A stretch of 64,000 bases of DNA from Eriocheir sinensis (GCF_024679095.1 NC_066544.1:3838424-3902423), one strand, 5' to 3'. Shown: positions 24,000-35,850, numbered from the stretch's first letter. A program made the numbers and translations. Notes: generated from the letters alone by a model not told the origin.

Positions 24000-25375
24000 C
24001 ACAGTGAGGGTAATCTATTTTCCACCAAACACGGCACTGCACACACACACACACACTCCCCGCGCGCCTACTGCCCAGCTGCTTGTCAACCACATCATCG
24101 ACACTACTGACGCGCTCTGAGTAAGATTCCCTGTTTCCAAGTTGGTCATCTATGTAGATTTTAACCGTTTGGACGTCAGCGACATGATGCACCAGCTGAA
24201 CCTCACTCAGGTTGTTGATATCCCCACCCACCAGCAAACAACCCTCGACCTTATGATGACCGACCTGGGGCAGCAGCACTCACCCCCCCAGCCTCTCCCC
24301 CTCATCGGACGAAGCGGTCACCTGTCAGTTCTATGGGAACCGGATCACACCACCTCACTGCATAAGTCAGCCCCCGCCTGGTCATTCAGGTCCCTGACTG
24401 ACTCGGCAATGAGACGGTTCTGGCATTGGCTTACGCAACACCCCTGGACTTAAGTGACAAACGAAGCAGACGTCAACCACAAATGGGAGCAATACCAACA
24501 TGCAATTACCAGCGCCTACCACACCTTTTTCACCGCACCGCTGGAAATACGTTGACGACAGCACCGTGGGTATCCCCATCAATAACAGGGCTACAGACTA
24601 CACACCTCTTCAAGCGTCGCTCGAAAGCCTTCTGGCATGGACGATGGACAACAGTGACACAATCAACCACATCAAGACCGTGGTGATACCCTTCTGCACC
24701 TCCAAAGGAAGAGTGCCCTCCACAACTGTCAATTGGCTTACATCACATCCAGTTTGTCCAGGCCACCAAACTACTTGGCATTACTGTGGACGACCAGCTT
24801 AACTGGAAGCAGCACGTCAACAACACCGTCAGAGCAGCCTCCTACAAGCTGTACTTGCTGCGTAGACTCAGGGCGCTGGGGGGCAACGGCTACTGAACTG
24901 TGCAGTATCTACACATCATTTATGCTTTCAAAGCTCATGTATGCATCCCCGGCGTGGTCATCCTCCCTGGCCCTCATGCACCCAACAGCAGCAGCTGGAG
25001 AGGGTTCAGAATCGGGCATTCAGGGTCATTTTAGGCCCTGTTTTCCACACCTATAACAATGCCTTGACCGCCCTGAATCTGCCGAGGCTCTCTAAAACAC
25101 ACCAGGACGCCCTCAGCGCCCTCGCCACCGCCACTTTCTTCCACCCGACACATCCCCAGCCCCCATCCGATTCACCAGGCATCACAACAAACCATCAGTG
25201 CGCCGCGTACCGACCGATACAAACTAAGTGCAGTGCCGGAGATAGTGCAGATGATAAACAATGTCCAGTAGTGATTGCCCTGTCAACCCAAAGGGCCGTG
25301 GTATGGATCAACAGCTTTCCGCTTTCTTCTCTGCCCACACCACAACATACCCCATTCCCCTTTTGTCTGTTTTAA
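24000..25375 (+). pseudogene. LINE family F: endonuclease tail and RT remnant
   Basis: Plus strand. 24142-24290 reads as the last part of an endonuclease (VIYVDFNRLDVSDMMHQLNL, PTHQQTTLDLMMTDL). An internal deletion then leads to an RT palm box YVDDSTVGIPINN at about 24550. The post-palm LGITVDDQLNWKQHVNNTVR follows, then ASYKLYLLRRLRAL, CSIYTSFMLSKLMYASPAWS and QNRAFRVILGPVFHTYN. The YVDD box and VLGI-D-L-W--HV order are those of Jockey-group LINEs. Frame changes near 24735, 24890 and 24960 break it. Confidence 0.7.
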
Positions 25376-25452
25376 AACCATCCCCCTTTATCTCTTCCTT
25401 TAATATAGCCTTGTATTAGTTCTTTAGATTCATAATCTGTCATCAACTCCCC

Positions 25453-25650
25453 TCCTCTTACTGACAGTCTTCTTCCTCTTAAATTCCGCCGCCATGTTGC
25501 CTCTCTTTCTGTCTTCTATTGATATTTTCATACTGAGTGCTCTTATAATTTTGCTAACTGCATGCCTCCCCCCTTCCGCCGTCCCGCTGCACTCGACTTT
25601 CTACTCTAGCTCATCCATATACTGCCCAAACCTCTTATGCAAAAGCTAAC
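25453..25650 (+). mobile_element. Jockey-like LINE family A, internal fragment
   Basis: Plus-strand match to the ORF2 C-terminal part of family A: LLNSAAMLPLF-type codons (AAATTCCGCCGCCATGTTGC), TCTATTGATATTTTCA, TGCATGCCTCCCCCC and CCCAAACCTCTTATGCAAAA. It ends at a (GA)n(GT)n microsatellite at 25654-25711. Confidence 0.6.
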
Positions 25651-25653
25651 CGG

Positions 25654-25676
25654 CAGAGAGAGAGAGAGAGAGAGAG

Positions 25677-25711
<35 letters not shown>
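25654..25711. repeat. (GA)n(GT)n microsatellite
   Basis: GA repeats followed by GT repeats, adjoining the LINE fragment. Confidence 0.95.
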
Positions 25712-25715
<4 letters not shown>

Positions 25716-25834
25716 GAACCATATAGGTGCGCAAACATTATCAGCTAGTGAATGAAGTTAATTAAGGTGTAAATGAAGTACCAGAATAAATATTCCGTTT
25801 TTCGCACTGCTAGTCGTTCTGTTGATGTTATTGG

Positions 25835-26360
<526 letters not shown>

Positions 26361-26397
26361 GAGGAATCATAGAAACATGGAAAAGTAACAAACCCTT

Positions 26398-26680
26398 TTA
26401 TTTATAACAATCAATCAATGGGGGCATACGCCAGGGGGAGTGTCGCCTTGCCCATCCTATGACGTCAAGTCCCTGGGTCCCACCGGGCAAGTCTTCATGC
26501 AGGTCCCCTTCCCATCCCGAGTACCCACTGGCACGATATATCGACTTGCTCAGTCCACGAACTCTGTTGCCGTTCCCTTGGCCTCCTCCAATCAGAAGTT
26601 TCTCATACATAGAAATAATCCGATTAGCAGGGTATGTTTCTGGATAACGTGCCACATGGGCATCTGACCAAATTCGTGCA
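26398..26680 (-). pseudogene. Nimb/I-type LINE, ORF2 C-terminal end
   Basis: Minus-strand frame of 85 codons beginning VARYPE-type (MARYPETYPANRII) and ending GTQGLDVIGWARRHSP. It parallels the WHVARYPE-DPA and P-GW--R-GEATRP motifs at the end of Nimb ORF2 proteins. A short fragment. Confidence 0.55.
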
Positions 26681-28345
26681 CTGACTCTTGCATAAAGCTA
26701 CAGCCATATTATTTTGTTAGTATAGGGCGAAACGTACTCTTTGTAGGCGGTAGTAGATTAACTGACTTATTGGTTGTGCAATAAAAAAGGATACTTTTAA
26801 TGGTATATGTATTTTATTTTTATCGACACTGACTTCTTGTGAGCGCTTGTAATAGTTGTAGAAAAATATGCTAGACAATCAAGTTATACATCAAAATGTG
26901 TATAATTACAATCTAAGTGCAAATATAATTGTTTCATTGACAAAATAGCCATTCCAATCCATTATATAAAAACATTTTCTGATTTTGATCGGCAAGTGCT
27001 AAAACAATGTAAAGGTATTCAAAAACAACTTGATGTGAAAAGCCTATTTTCGTTGGTATTACCATGAAACTAATAAAAAGAAACTTACACAGGGCCTGGT
27101 TCTCATATGTATAAATAATTGAAAATATAAACTTTGGATTTTACCTAAAATTAGGTGTATAAATTAGACACAATTTTTTTGAGGATTTGCGCCCCCCCCC
27201 ACCCCCCACCCCGAAAAAAAATGCAGTAGGCGATTTGATAATTTTATAATCATTGATAGTTGCTCAATAAATAGCCACTCAGTAATGAAAATATTTAATC
27301 CTATTTTTCCTAAGCTACGTTAGATCTAACCTAACATACATGTCAATCGCTTATAAGCTTATTAATTTTCTGCTAACCTAGTGAATGACAGCGACTGGCA
27401 TACTAAGAACAGTTTCACCGTGCTGATAGACTCATGGATTTTATATTTGCATAATGACCACACCAGCAGTACCCCTTTATCATCTTAAATGTTAAAGAAT
27501 GGTCAACTTTTGTTCATGCTGTTGTCAATAAATTATCTTTTGCGTACTTCATTGTCCATAAAATGTACACTAAGACTGCATAATATTCTAAATCACTAAT
27601 ATACAACTTGTCCCTATACCATTGCAGGGCCCAAAATGAAGTGAGTGTGTTGGAACAAGGAAATAAAGCTGGCGGATGCAGTATCCCGGCTGTATTCAAC
27701 TGACGGTTGACTTTGAGTCCTTCAACAGCAATCAGAAGCCACCTCATGGACAACCAGTGTCCCTCATGGAAACAAATACCTCCCCCCACACACACATTAA
27801 TTAATTTATCAATTTAATTATATAATGAACTACTTGTCTTTTTAGAGAGTCTGGCTTCATGGCCCGTCAGTTTGAGGATTTAGCTACGCTCGGGCGGAAT
27901 TTTTCTGCTGACAAAGGAATGGTTAGTGTCCCACCTTGAGCAAAGTTGGATGGGATATGTGGTGTGTGAAGTCTCACCGATGCCCAGAAATTGACTGTAA
28001 TGAGCCTTGCTCTTGTAGGGAGGGTACTTTCTGGCAATGAAGAGTCCAGCTCGTGGTCAGGCCTTGGGTGAATTACACACACACAGTAGTACAAGAAGGT
28101 GGAGAGAGAAAGAGCGAGTTTGAGGCTGACGTGAGCGGGCTGCCTGAGAAGCAGAAAATAGCTCCTGCCTATCTGCTCTAGTACCCCTTCTGGTCCATGA
28201 GCGGAGCCCCATCTGTCAGCATTTTGCTTACGGACAGGGCCTGCACAACCAAAATTGTTCCCGTGAAATACCACCTTGAGTAAGGGCATTGTTTTATACT
28301 GTTTGTTATAGGTCAAGTATTGCAGCCTTTTTAATCATAGTGTAT
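26681..28345. other. AT-rich region, no assigned gene
   Basis: Minus-strand frames at 27514-27795 (93 codons) and 27867-28316 (149 codons) have no recognised domain. A C-run with CCCCACCCC lies at 27191-27212. This may be the left part of the PIF/Harbinger element whose pieces follow, but I see no transposase motif or terminal repeat here. Confidence 0.4.
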
Positions 28346-28355
28346 CTATTTGCAG

Positions 28356-28641
28356 TGCCCATAAGAAAACAAGAAGTGTAGTTGAGAGGGGTATTGGTCA
28401 GCTGAAATGACGCTTCCATATTTTGCATGGGGAAATCAGACTTGACCCCAAGAAAACATGCAAAATCGTTGCAGTCTGTGCTGTTCTGCACAACATTTGC
28501 AAAGACAGAAACGTGCTGTTTCCAGAAGATCTTCCTCCTCTCCCTGAGGATTATCATGGTGAGGTCAATGAGGAGGCCCTGGAGCGACCTCAAGATGGTA
28601 TTCGCTACAGGGATGACTTTGCTGCACTTCACTTTGGGTGA
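28356..28641 (+). pseudogene. PIF/Harbinger transposase (HARBI1-like), C-terminal exon
   Basis: DDE_Tnp_4-type transposase end. The frame after a TTTGCAG acceptor reads AHKKTRSVVERGIGQLK, containing the third catalytic Glu, then an in-frame TGA at 28408-28410, then [20 protein letters not shown] and LHNICKDRN, the conserved ACAVLHNI box. It ends [12 protein letters not shown] at a GT donor (28638-28639). A TTTCAG acceptor at 29038-29043 would add four codons and a stop. The TGA makes it a pseudogene as read. The two upstream catalytic Asp residues are not in this exon. Confidence 0.75.
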
Positions 28642-29215
28642 GCATGTTTAAATTGGTAGTTTATTTTTACACATTGTCTCTTTTAAAGATCCTTTATAAC
28701 ATTTATTTTTAACACCTTATTACATCTCTTTTGAATGATTTTGAAGACAACTGTTATGAGGATGTATTGTTCTCTGCCTGTACCACTAAATGCAAATTTT
28801 CTTTTTTTTTCGTGTTTTTAGTAATCGTTTCAATTATATCACTGGACAAATACCTTAACAGATAGTTTATTGAAACAGCAAATTGTACTGCACAAACACA
28901 AAAAAATAATGCTTGCCTCTGTTAACTTTTTTTATTCTCCAAAGATAATCATTGTTTAAAAAAAATATATTTCATCTGGTGATAAAAGAATTGGATGGCA
29001 TTATTGTTATATGATTTTACGTACTCTGATACTTGTATTTCAGGGCACGACACTAAGGTCCAGTCAGGCAAGTGCTGTGGTAGCTGTCGCAAGGTGGCCA
29101 ACAGAGATCTACTCCGTCCCATGGGAAAATGCTGCCCCTGTGAGGGAGACAGCATTCCAGAGATGGATCTACAGCTCTTCTTGCAAACACCTGAGTGTGT
29201 GGTACTTTTTTTGAT

Positions 29216-29620
29216 TCAGATACTCTTCTTCATACTCCTTTTGTGCCACATATCTAATGCGAAGTGCCATATGTGGCCCCAACAATGCCTGGCATGCCTG
29301 CTGCTGCCATGGGTAATTAGAATAATCACACAACTAATGGAAGGCTGCAAGGGTTCAAGGTTGTCACTGCCACATTGCTGCATCTTGTCCGTGGCCAAAT
29401 ACCTCACTGTTTTCATCACCTTCATCTCAGTTCTGATGAACTTGCTCCTCATTGTAGGACTTTCCAAGGTCCTCCTCACCAAGTCTGTCATCATCAATGT
29501 GGGAGCAGGGGCGTACCTTCTGTGTATCCATGGCAGGGGCGGAAGCTGGGAGTTCAACAACCACCAAGCTGCTCTAGCATAGTCGTGCCAACATGGAGCT
29601 TTGTTGAACCACATCCACAT
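29216..29620 (-). pseudogene. PIF/Harbinger transposase, N-terminal helix-turn-helix part, inverted
   Basis: Minus-strand frame with DLVRRTLESPTMRSK and MKVMKTVRYLATDKMQQCGS, then SDNLEPLQPSISCVI. This is the N-terminal HTH region of HARBI1-like transposases (TVRYLATG--Q and LGLSQPSISRVI pattern). It faces the C-terminal exon at 28356-28641, so they are not one gene as assembled. Either an inversion or two different copies explains this. The frame after ~29290 is unrelated. Confidence 0.65.
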
Positions 29621-29910
29621 ACAAACTAAGTATAGTGTACTATATGGCCAGTTTTCATGCTTATTGTTTTACTTATATTGTTTGCTTTACTTTCTTGCTA
29701 TTCCTGTATTGGTCATGTGGTTTTTAAACCTCAGTTGTTAAATGCCCATTTGAATTATTGCCTTTTTAGTAGCTATCAGTAGTTAATAAATCTAAAGACT
29801 ATAAATTATAAAAATAGGTAAATTAAAGTAATTAAAAATTATTATAATCCTTTAATGAACATTCTACGGACATCTCTGAGATTCACACTTCATGAAGAGA
29901 GGGTTGTACT

Positions 29911-30180
29911 GGCACACAAGCAAAGATACCAATATCCATCATGTTACCTATTATTATAAACCATTTCAGCATGCCTAACTGACCCCTTTAAATCACGCCT
30001 GGCAAAATTCCAGGTGCACACAAGCAAAGTAAATATCCATCACGTTACATGTTATTATAAACCATTTCAGCATGCATAACTGACCCCTTTAAATCATGCC
30101 TGGCAAAATTTCAGGTGCACACAAGCAAAGTAAATATCCATCATGTTAACTATTACTTTAAAGCATTTCTGCATATAAAG
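29911..30180 (+). repeat. ~101-bp tandem repeat, about 2.6 copies
   Basis: Units begin at about 29912, 30014 and 30115 with GCACACAAGCAAAG, followed by ATATCCATCA-GTTA, CCATTTCAGCATGC and TGACCCCTTTAAATCA. The second and third units are close relatives; the third is cut short. Confidence 0.85.
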
Positions 30181-31126
30181 TGTTGTTATATATGAGGCAT
30201 GGAGGCAAATAAAGGTTAAATAATTCAAACAAATCTTCCTTTTTCAGATAAAGATTGCCCTTCTGATGATCCTTCCTGAAGTACATATTCATTTCAGAAT
30301 GTTTATGCAAATTATAAATGCTAGTTATTACAACAGCGTCTATATAACAAGGGTGTGTGATCCCTTTCATTTACTCAGACATCCACTCCCAGAGAGAGAG
30401 TGTGTGTGTCGAGAAAATGAAGGGGTTACACCCTTTATATAAACGCTGGTGTAGTACCATGTATTTATAAATAGCATCAACACTCTGAAGTGAATGTGTA
30501 ATTCATGAAGGATCATCGAAAGGATATCTTTATCTGAAAAGGAAAATTAGTTTGTAATGTTTTTAACCTTCATCTGCCTCCGTGCCTCATATCCAACAAG
30601 ACTGTATATGGTGAAATAATATGATATGGCTTTCAAAAATGCCAGAAAGAATTGACATGTAATGTTGTGAGGATTAATAAATTTATTGATAAATTTATTG
30701 TTTTCCATTTCCTTCTCTTTTAGCCCTATAATATTTTTCCTGTTCTTTACAAAGATCCCTGTAAGCCTCCCACCCCTGCCTCATGGCAACCAAAACCCCA
30801 TCCATTAAGTCTTGCCTTGGGGTTGTAAATCTGCTGTCCTGCGTGGTGCTTGGTGGTGGTGGTGGTGGTGAAGGTGATGGTGGTGGAAGAGGCAGTATCG
30901 GTGGGTGCGTTGATTGCGGGAAGCAATAGTCATGAAAGTCAAGAGCATTGTGTGTCTCCTCTGCCTCTGCCTCTGCCCCTCTGTTGGATCTTTAAAAAAA
31001 ATGCAGTTTTAGAAATAGTACACAAAATTATTTCAATTAACATGTGAAGTTTAAATGAGACTGGAATTTGTTGAAAGAGTGATTAACTGTTGGCTATGTA
31101 AGTTATATACAACTTGTTTCATTATA

Positions 31127-31410
31127 GGGAGGCGGTGGCTGAGTGGTTAGCGTGCCGGCCCTACATTCGGCACGTTGTCCATGATGTGGGTTCGAATCCG
31201 CCGCTAACCTTTCCAGTCACCACCAAGTGGCCTAAGACTACCCACGTGCTGCCCTGAACAGCACCTATCAACCCGGACTTTAGAGGAAGATGTACAGCAC
31301 CAGCGAAATCAAGAATGAGCTCCGGGGGGCAGCATGAGCCAATAATAACAGCGCCACTATAAACAATTGGGTGTGCCATGACGGGCTCGGGCCGACCATC
31401 AGGCCCCTAT
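31127..31410 (+). mobile_element. tRNA-derived SINE, family 1, full-length copy
   Basis: Head with A box TGGCTGAGTGGTTAGC (31136-31151) and B box GGTTCGAATCC (31189-31199), the Pol III internal promoter. The body includes CTACCCACGTGCTGCCCTGA and CCGGGGGGCAGCATGAGCCA; the tail is GGGCCGACCATCAGGCCCC. It lies in intron 2 of the Myb/SANT-like gene. Not a tRNA gene: the acceptor stem does not close. Confidence 0.8.
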
Positions 31411-32094
31411 GGATCAGCAGACAAATTAGCATACAGTAGTTACTTGTGCCACAACCACTTTGTTTTCAACTATAAAAATCATCAGATCAGTACATCCTAT
31501 TCACATCATGAAATAAATAATATAGAGAGATTGTAGCTGTACTCATCATAATGAACTGAGTCAAGTGACAGATGCATTAAGCTTGGTAGGAGGAAAAAAA
31601 AATTGAATGGCACTTATAAAGATGGGTTAAGGAATCAGGAACCATTTATGTTATCTTGACATTATTTTGGCAGCTTTTTTTATGACACTGCACAGTCTGG
31701 TGTCACTTGGTCATACTTTATAAAACTTAAGAAAGATGATAAAGTTGAATGTAGCACAGATGAAATGCATATGTTGATGTCAAACACCAAAATGAAGATA
31801 TGGGGAATGAATGAGTCAAACATAGTCAAGATTCTGAAGCAAGTACAGGAAAGACTATTGCAGTTACAAGTGATGAAATACATACCCTATAAGTTCATTT
31901 GCGAGTTGTAACCTGGAGGAGTCCATCCCCAGAATTCCATGAACAGTGATATTTTTATCACCCACAAACTCCATTATAATCTCCTCCACCGGGTCCTTGG
32001 CAGGAGGAGCATCTGGTGGGCCAGCACCTGTAAAAATGGATAATTCATGCCTGAATGATAATTATTTTTGTATGGAAGTACTAATTGTTAGCTA

Positions 32095-32610
32095 TGCAAA
32101 ATATTATAACCACCTCCTAGGAGGATCTATCGACTTGCCCCAGCCATGAGTCATGTGGGCGTCTCCTTGGTCTCCTCCACTCAAGGTTGTCTTGTACAGA
32201 CACAGCCCTGTGAACAGGATAGACATTTGGGAGGCGCGCCACGTGACCATTTAGCTACATTTAGCATTCACAGACTAAGCTAGTAACAGGCCTCGAATCA
32301 GTTTCATCACAAAGTCACTGTCATGACACAAAGTTATTCCAGCAATACCCCATGATCATGGGTAGACACTTACTGCCAAAGGCATTAACACACCTCTCCA
32401 AGTCACTAAATTCAGTGTCAATGTCACATAGCCATATAGTAAAACCAGAAGGAGCAGAATTAAGTGACATTAAGATTTTCATTCATGTCCACTTGCATAG
32501 AAACTGACCACACCAAATACTTGTTTTGAGTGAGTCCATAACAACGTGGGCCAGGCCAATCCATCAAGTGACTTCCTGGTAAAACCCACCATTGTTATGC
32601 ACTTTGCTAC
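32095..32610 (-). pseudogene. Nimb/I-type LINE relic in intron 1
   Basis: Same region of the LINE as 7600-8230 and 36480-36990: minus-strand GFTRKSLDGLAWP, Cys-Glu-Thr-type codons near 32430 and an NLEWRRPRR-like end near 32190. Heavily decayed. Confidence 0.5.
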
Positions 32611-33169
32611 CATTATTACTCTGGCCCCAAAATATGAAATTGCAACACTCACCTGTTTTCTGGGAAGATATGTTCCTATCGCTGCTCTTTTGTTTGATAG
32701 CGTGTTTTGCCACTTTTTTTCAACTTGGAACACAGTCCTCTGGCAAGAGGGGAAGGCGTCATTTATATATTTTGTTATGGCTTCCCAAGCCGCCCGTTTA
32801 TCTCTTATTGTGCATGAGGGGCTGAATTTCCCCTTTACTATTTTTTTCTTTCTGACACCAGCTGACAGAGAAAGAGGGTCTCATCCTCCGTCCGATTTGG
32901 CTGGCGCTCCCTCTTGATCCTTTGATGTTCCATGTCACTGGAGAGAAAAAATAATAGATAAACAAATGCTACACCTCACCCTCCTCAGCAGTCTGTCTTT
33001 AGTTCACTGATCCAAAAGCTACTATGCGTTTCAGGCGCCATGTTACACAGCATAGTAGCTTTTTGCATCATAATACATACTTTCAATAATTCTTCCTAAC
33101 TTTTCAATCACACCTATTGTCTATAATAAGGTACCTACACATTTTCTCATCATCATCATCATTCATCAT

Positions 33170-33890
33170 TTCATCAACGCCTGCTCCTAGGAGCTCCCAC
33201 CAGGGGATGGCCACGGAAGAAGAGCTTCCAACTTTCTTTATCCAGACACTCCCTCCTTGCCTGCTCTAAGTTTCTCAAAGATCTTTCCCCCCTCTCCCTA
33301 ATGTACTCTTGCACCCTATCTCTCCATTTCACTGGAGGTCGTCCTCTAGCATTCCCTCCCTCTATCTCACTCACATACACCCCTCTGGTCATCCTATTCT
33401 CCTCCATTCGCTCCATGTGGCCAAACCACTTTAAAGTCTGTCGCTTCACTTCTTCCACCACTCCACACTTCTTCCCTTCACCCGTGACACATTCCAGAAT
33501 GCTCGTACACACTTTCATTATTCATTCCATCCATTCTACTCACACCACAAGCACTCCTCAAATAACTCATTTCCACTGCCTGCACTCTAGACCTCTGACT
33601 TTCATTCCAGGCCCACGTTTCACTTGCATATGTGAGGGTTGGTACTATTATTGTATTTCTCAAATCCCTCTTCTCCATGCTCACACTTCTGTCATTCATG
33701 ATTCATCCCATAGACCCTACCACCCTTCTTCCTTGCAATGCCCTTTCTCTTATCTCTCCCTCCATACCACCATGCTTACACATAACTGTTCCAAGGTACT
33801 TAAACTCATTGACCACATTTTCTCTTAACTCTTTATCATACTCGTATACCCCATGTACACTTGCATACCTGTAACAATAAACTATCAATC
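33170..33890 (-). pseudogene. Non-LTR retrotransposon RT C-terminal region, family K
   Basis: Three minus-strand frames in order: 33888-33703 (ELRENVVNEFKYLGTVMCKH, the YLG box), 33699-33478 (EKRDLRNTIIVPTLTYASET then WAWNESQRSRVQAVEMSYLR) and 33518-33174 (RQTLKWFGHMERMEENRMTR, ARGRPPVKWRDRVQEYIRER, QARRECLDKESWKLFFRGHP). The YASETW and RGRPP-KW-D motifs are those of arthropod non-LTR elements' C-terminal regions. The clade is unsure. Frame changes make it dead. Confidence 0.65.
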
Positions 33891-33899
33891 AATCTATAG

Positions 33900-34530
33900 C
33901 AATATCTTTTCAACCTAAGGGTGTGCTTGTGAATCCTATGCCAATGTTCATATGGATAAGAAGATGCCTATTTTCCCCAATGAATATTGGGGTATAGTTC
34001 ACAATCTTGGGTCACTGGGGTAAAATGACATCTACATGGGGATATATTGTTGTGTTACCAATTCATTTAGGTTCATGGGGGTAAAATAATAATGCCTACA
34101 TTGGCATACAGGGGGTATCCCTGGGGTAAATAGACTTAAATTCTTACTCCAATAAACAAATGGGTTACAAGTTATAAATAAACCATCATTGGATAAAAAA
34201 AAATCATGTTCATCGGGGTAACAATGGGAATCATTGAAATAAAGTACACCTCGTACTCATTGGGCTAAGAAGGCATAAGGCAAATGTTGAAGTACTTTAG
34301 GCCAAAAGTACGTGACCTACCAGGGCGCACATTGGGGTAAAAAGATGTGACCTTTTCTCAATGTCTACCGTAAGGCATTATAGGTAATGGTATGATATCA
34401 TTGAGGCAACAACGACAATGTGGTTCTGTGTTCGCTGTCATTGATCACTGAATTGAAGAGACATACAATGCCTATAATAGTGGGTTCATTGAGGTGAACA
34501 GACACAAAGTACGTACATGCAGAAAAAGAC
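33900..34530 (+). repeat. Degenerate tandem-like region with GGGGTAAAA motif
   Basis: The motif TCAT(T)GGGGTAAAA or close variants recurs at irregular 35-75-base spacing (for example near 34013, 34074, 34130, 34215, 34332 and 34490). This suggests an old satellite-like array. No coding frames. Confidence 0.45.
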
Positions 34531-35210
34531 CGCACTCCTATCCCTTATAAAAGCTATCTAGTACTTTCTGCCGTCTACCCTGGCTCTCCTTAATACCTTA
34601 TGCACCCATATTTATATTGCCTTTCCCTCTCTGTCTCTTCTGAAACCATTTTGTTCATCGCACACTGCCTTACCTGTCAAACCGCGAGGAGCTTCTTCAC
34701 CAAAATTTAGGCGCCAATGTTGTTTACGTAACGTTAACATTTTACTGTTTATGCATGTCCAGACAGTATTTTTTTGAGACACACAGGTCAAAAGTTAGAT
34801 TAGACAGTTAGATTATGTTATGTCAGGTCATTTTAGGTTAGATTTATTGTGTGTAGTTGAATTGTTCGGGCATTTTCATGTGATACGCTTTGCGCTGCGC
34901 CTTTGTTATTCCTGCCGACTGAATAGGCGATGCCGCGCAAGTAATCTACTACATATTTCACCAAAGTACATGAGAGAAGAATAAAGATACATCGGAAATA
35001 TAAAAAAAGGTACTTACATAGCGACCATAAGTAATAAGGGTGACAAGAGGAAGAAGAAAAAGGGCTATTCATTTACTCCATTGTTGTCTCTTGTTTCCAA
35101 ACAAGCGTTTGTGTACAGAGAGTTAAGATGTTGAATTCATTATAGCTATTTCATCTTTACATAATATGCACTGTGGTAGCTATATACAATGCTTTTGCAA
35201 GTGGTCGTTT
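34531..35210. other. Spacer with no recognised feature
   Basis: A minus-strand 79-codon frame at 34833-35072 is unrecognised. Nothing else is seen. Confidence 0.4.
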
Positions 35211-35370
35211 TGCTGGGTGATGCACTTCATACTGGTATTTTGCTCAAAAAATACTTAGCTTAGAGTCCGCTAAGGGGAATTCTAAGTAGTACTTAAGGGC
35301 CTATGCTTAGCTAAAAGTTGTTAAGTGCAGGGCTGAGTAATATTCTTAGAATATTGGTGTATACGGCCCC
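35211..35370 (-). mobile_element. Possible PIF/Harbinger terminal repeat
   Basis: On the minus strand this reads inward from about 35370 as GGGGCCGTATACACCAATAT, TCTAAGAATATTACTCAG and repeated CTTAGC/CTTAAG words. The GGSCCRTA(T)-ACA start followed by CTTAGC words is typical of Harbinger-type ends. No matching opposite end was identified, so the boundary is tentative. Confidence 0.35.
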
Positions 35371-35484
35371 AGAGTCCCCGCCGACGCAAATCTACTCCTA
35401 GATCTCGGGGTTTCTCCAGTGGACTCCTTGCCATTTCGAAGAGTTTCACGTGTGAATGTACATAGAAGAAACTTTAAAAAGCCT

Positions 35485-35584
35485 NNNNNNNNNNNNNNNN
35501 NNNNNNNNNNNNNNNNNNNNNNNNNNNNNNNNNNNNNNNNNNNNNNNNNNNNNNNNNNNNNNNNNNNNNNNNNNNNNNNNNNNN
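35485..35584. other. Assembly gap (100 N)
   Basis: Exactly 100 unknown bases; a scaffold gap of unspecified true size. Confidence 0.99.
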
Positions 35585-35699
35585 CCTGTACATAGGCTAC
35601 GAATATATTCACCTTAAGGAAGCTGAAGTCTTAATCATCGCCCTTTAAACGCCCCCCGACAAGCCCGTTACATTCCTCCTGCTAACGACTTGCCCCTTT

Positions 35700-35850
35700 T
35701 TTTATGAGAGGAGTATCAAGACACCTCCCCACCCGAAGTTGAGCTCTTTTGGCCACTCCTCAACTTTCTAATATAGGAACAGTGCTTAGCAGGCTTTTTT
35801 GTTTTCATTTGTTTTTGCCTTGAGCTGCTTCCTTTACTGTAAAAAAAATT
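35700..35850 (+). mobile_element. Jockey-like LINE family A, 3' UTR fragment
   Basis: GAGTATCAAGACACCTCCCC, CTCTTTTGGCCACTCCTC and TTTTGCCTTGAGCTGC match the 3' UTR of the family at 6640-6760 and 57290-57440. Confidence 0.6.

Larger units (their letters stand above)
30695..32933 (-). pseudogene. Three-exon Myb/SANT-like DNA-binding protein (Harbinger partner type)
   Basis: Exon 1 (32933-32653) carries a Myb/SANT-like domain of the NAIF1/MSANTD kind: NRTEDETLFLCQLVSER, KIVKGKFSPSCTIRDKRAAW, EAITKYINDAFPSCQRTV, FQVEKKWQNTLSNKRAA. It ends at CAG|GTGAGT. Exon 2 (32027-31886) follows TTTTTACAG and reads AGPPDAPPAKDPVEEIIMEF. Exon 3 (30989-30695) starts after TTTAAAG in matching phase, has a Pro-rich run encoded by (CCA)n and ends in a helix (MRQGWEAYRDLCKEQEKYYR) at a TAA that overlaps AATAAA. 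Oddities: an A7 run at ~32845 shifts the frame by one base, and exon 1 to exon 2 phase does not match as read. Such proteins are encoded next to PIF/Harbinger transposases and bind the element ends. A SINE and a Nimb fragment lie in the introns. Confidence 0.6.

Noticed and set aside
27514..28316. Two minus-strand frames (93 and 149 codons) as host exons
   Set aside because: No recognised domain, no good splice signals in frame, and the peptides look like chance translation.
29911..30180. CRISPR-like array
   Set aside because: Units of ~101 bp repeat end to end without unique spacers, and the genome is eukaryotic.
31127..31210. A functional tRNA gene
   Set aside because: A and B boxes are present, but the acceptor arm does not pair and the sequence continues as a repeated SINE body.
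32546..32917. 123-codon plus-strand frame
   Set aside because: It is the antisense shadow of the Myb/SANT-like exon on the minus strand.
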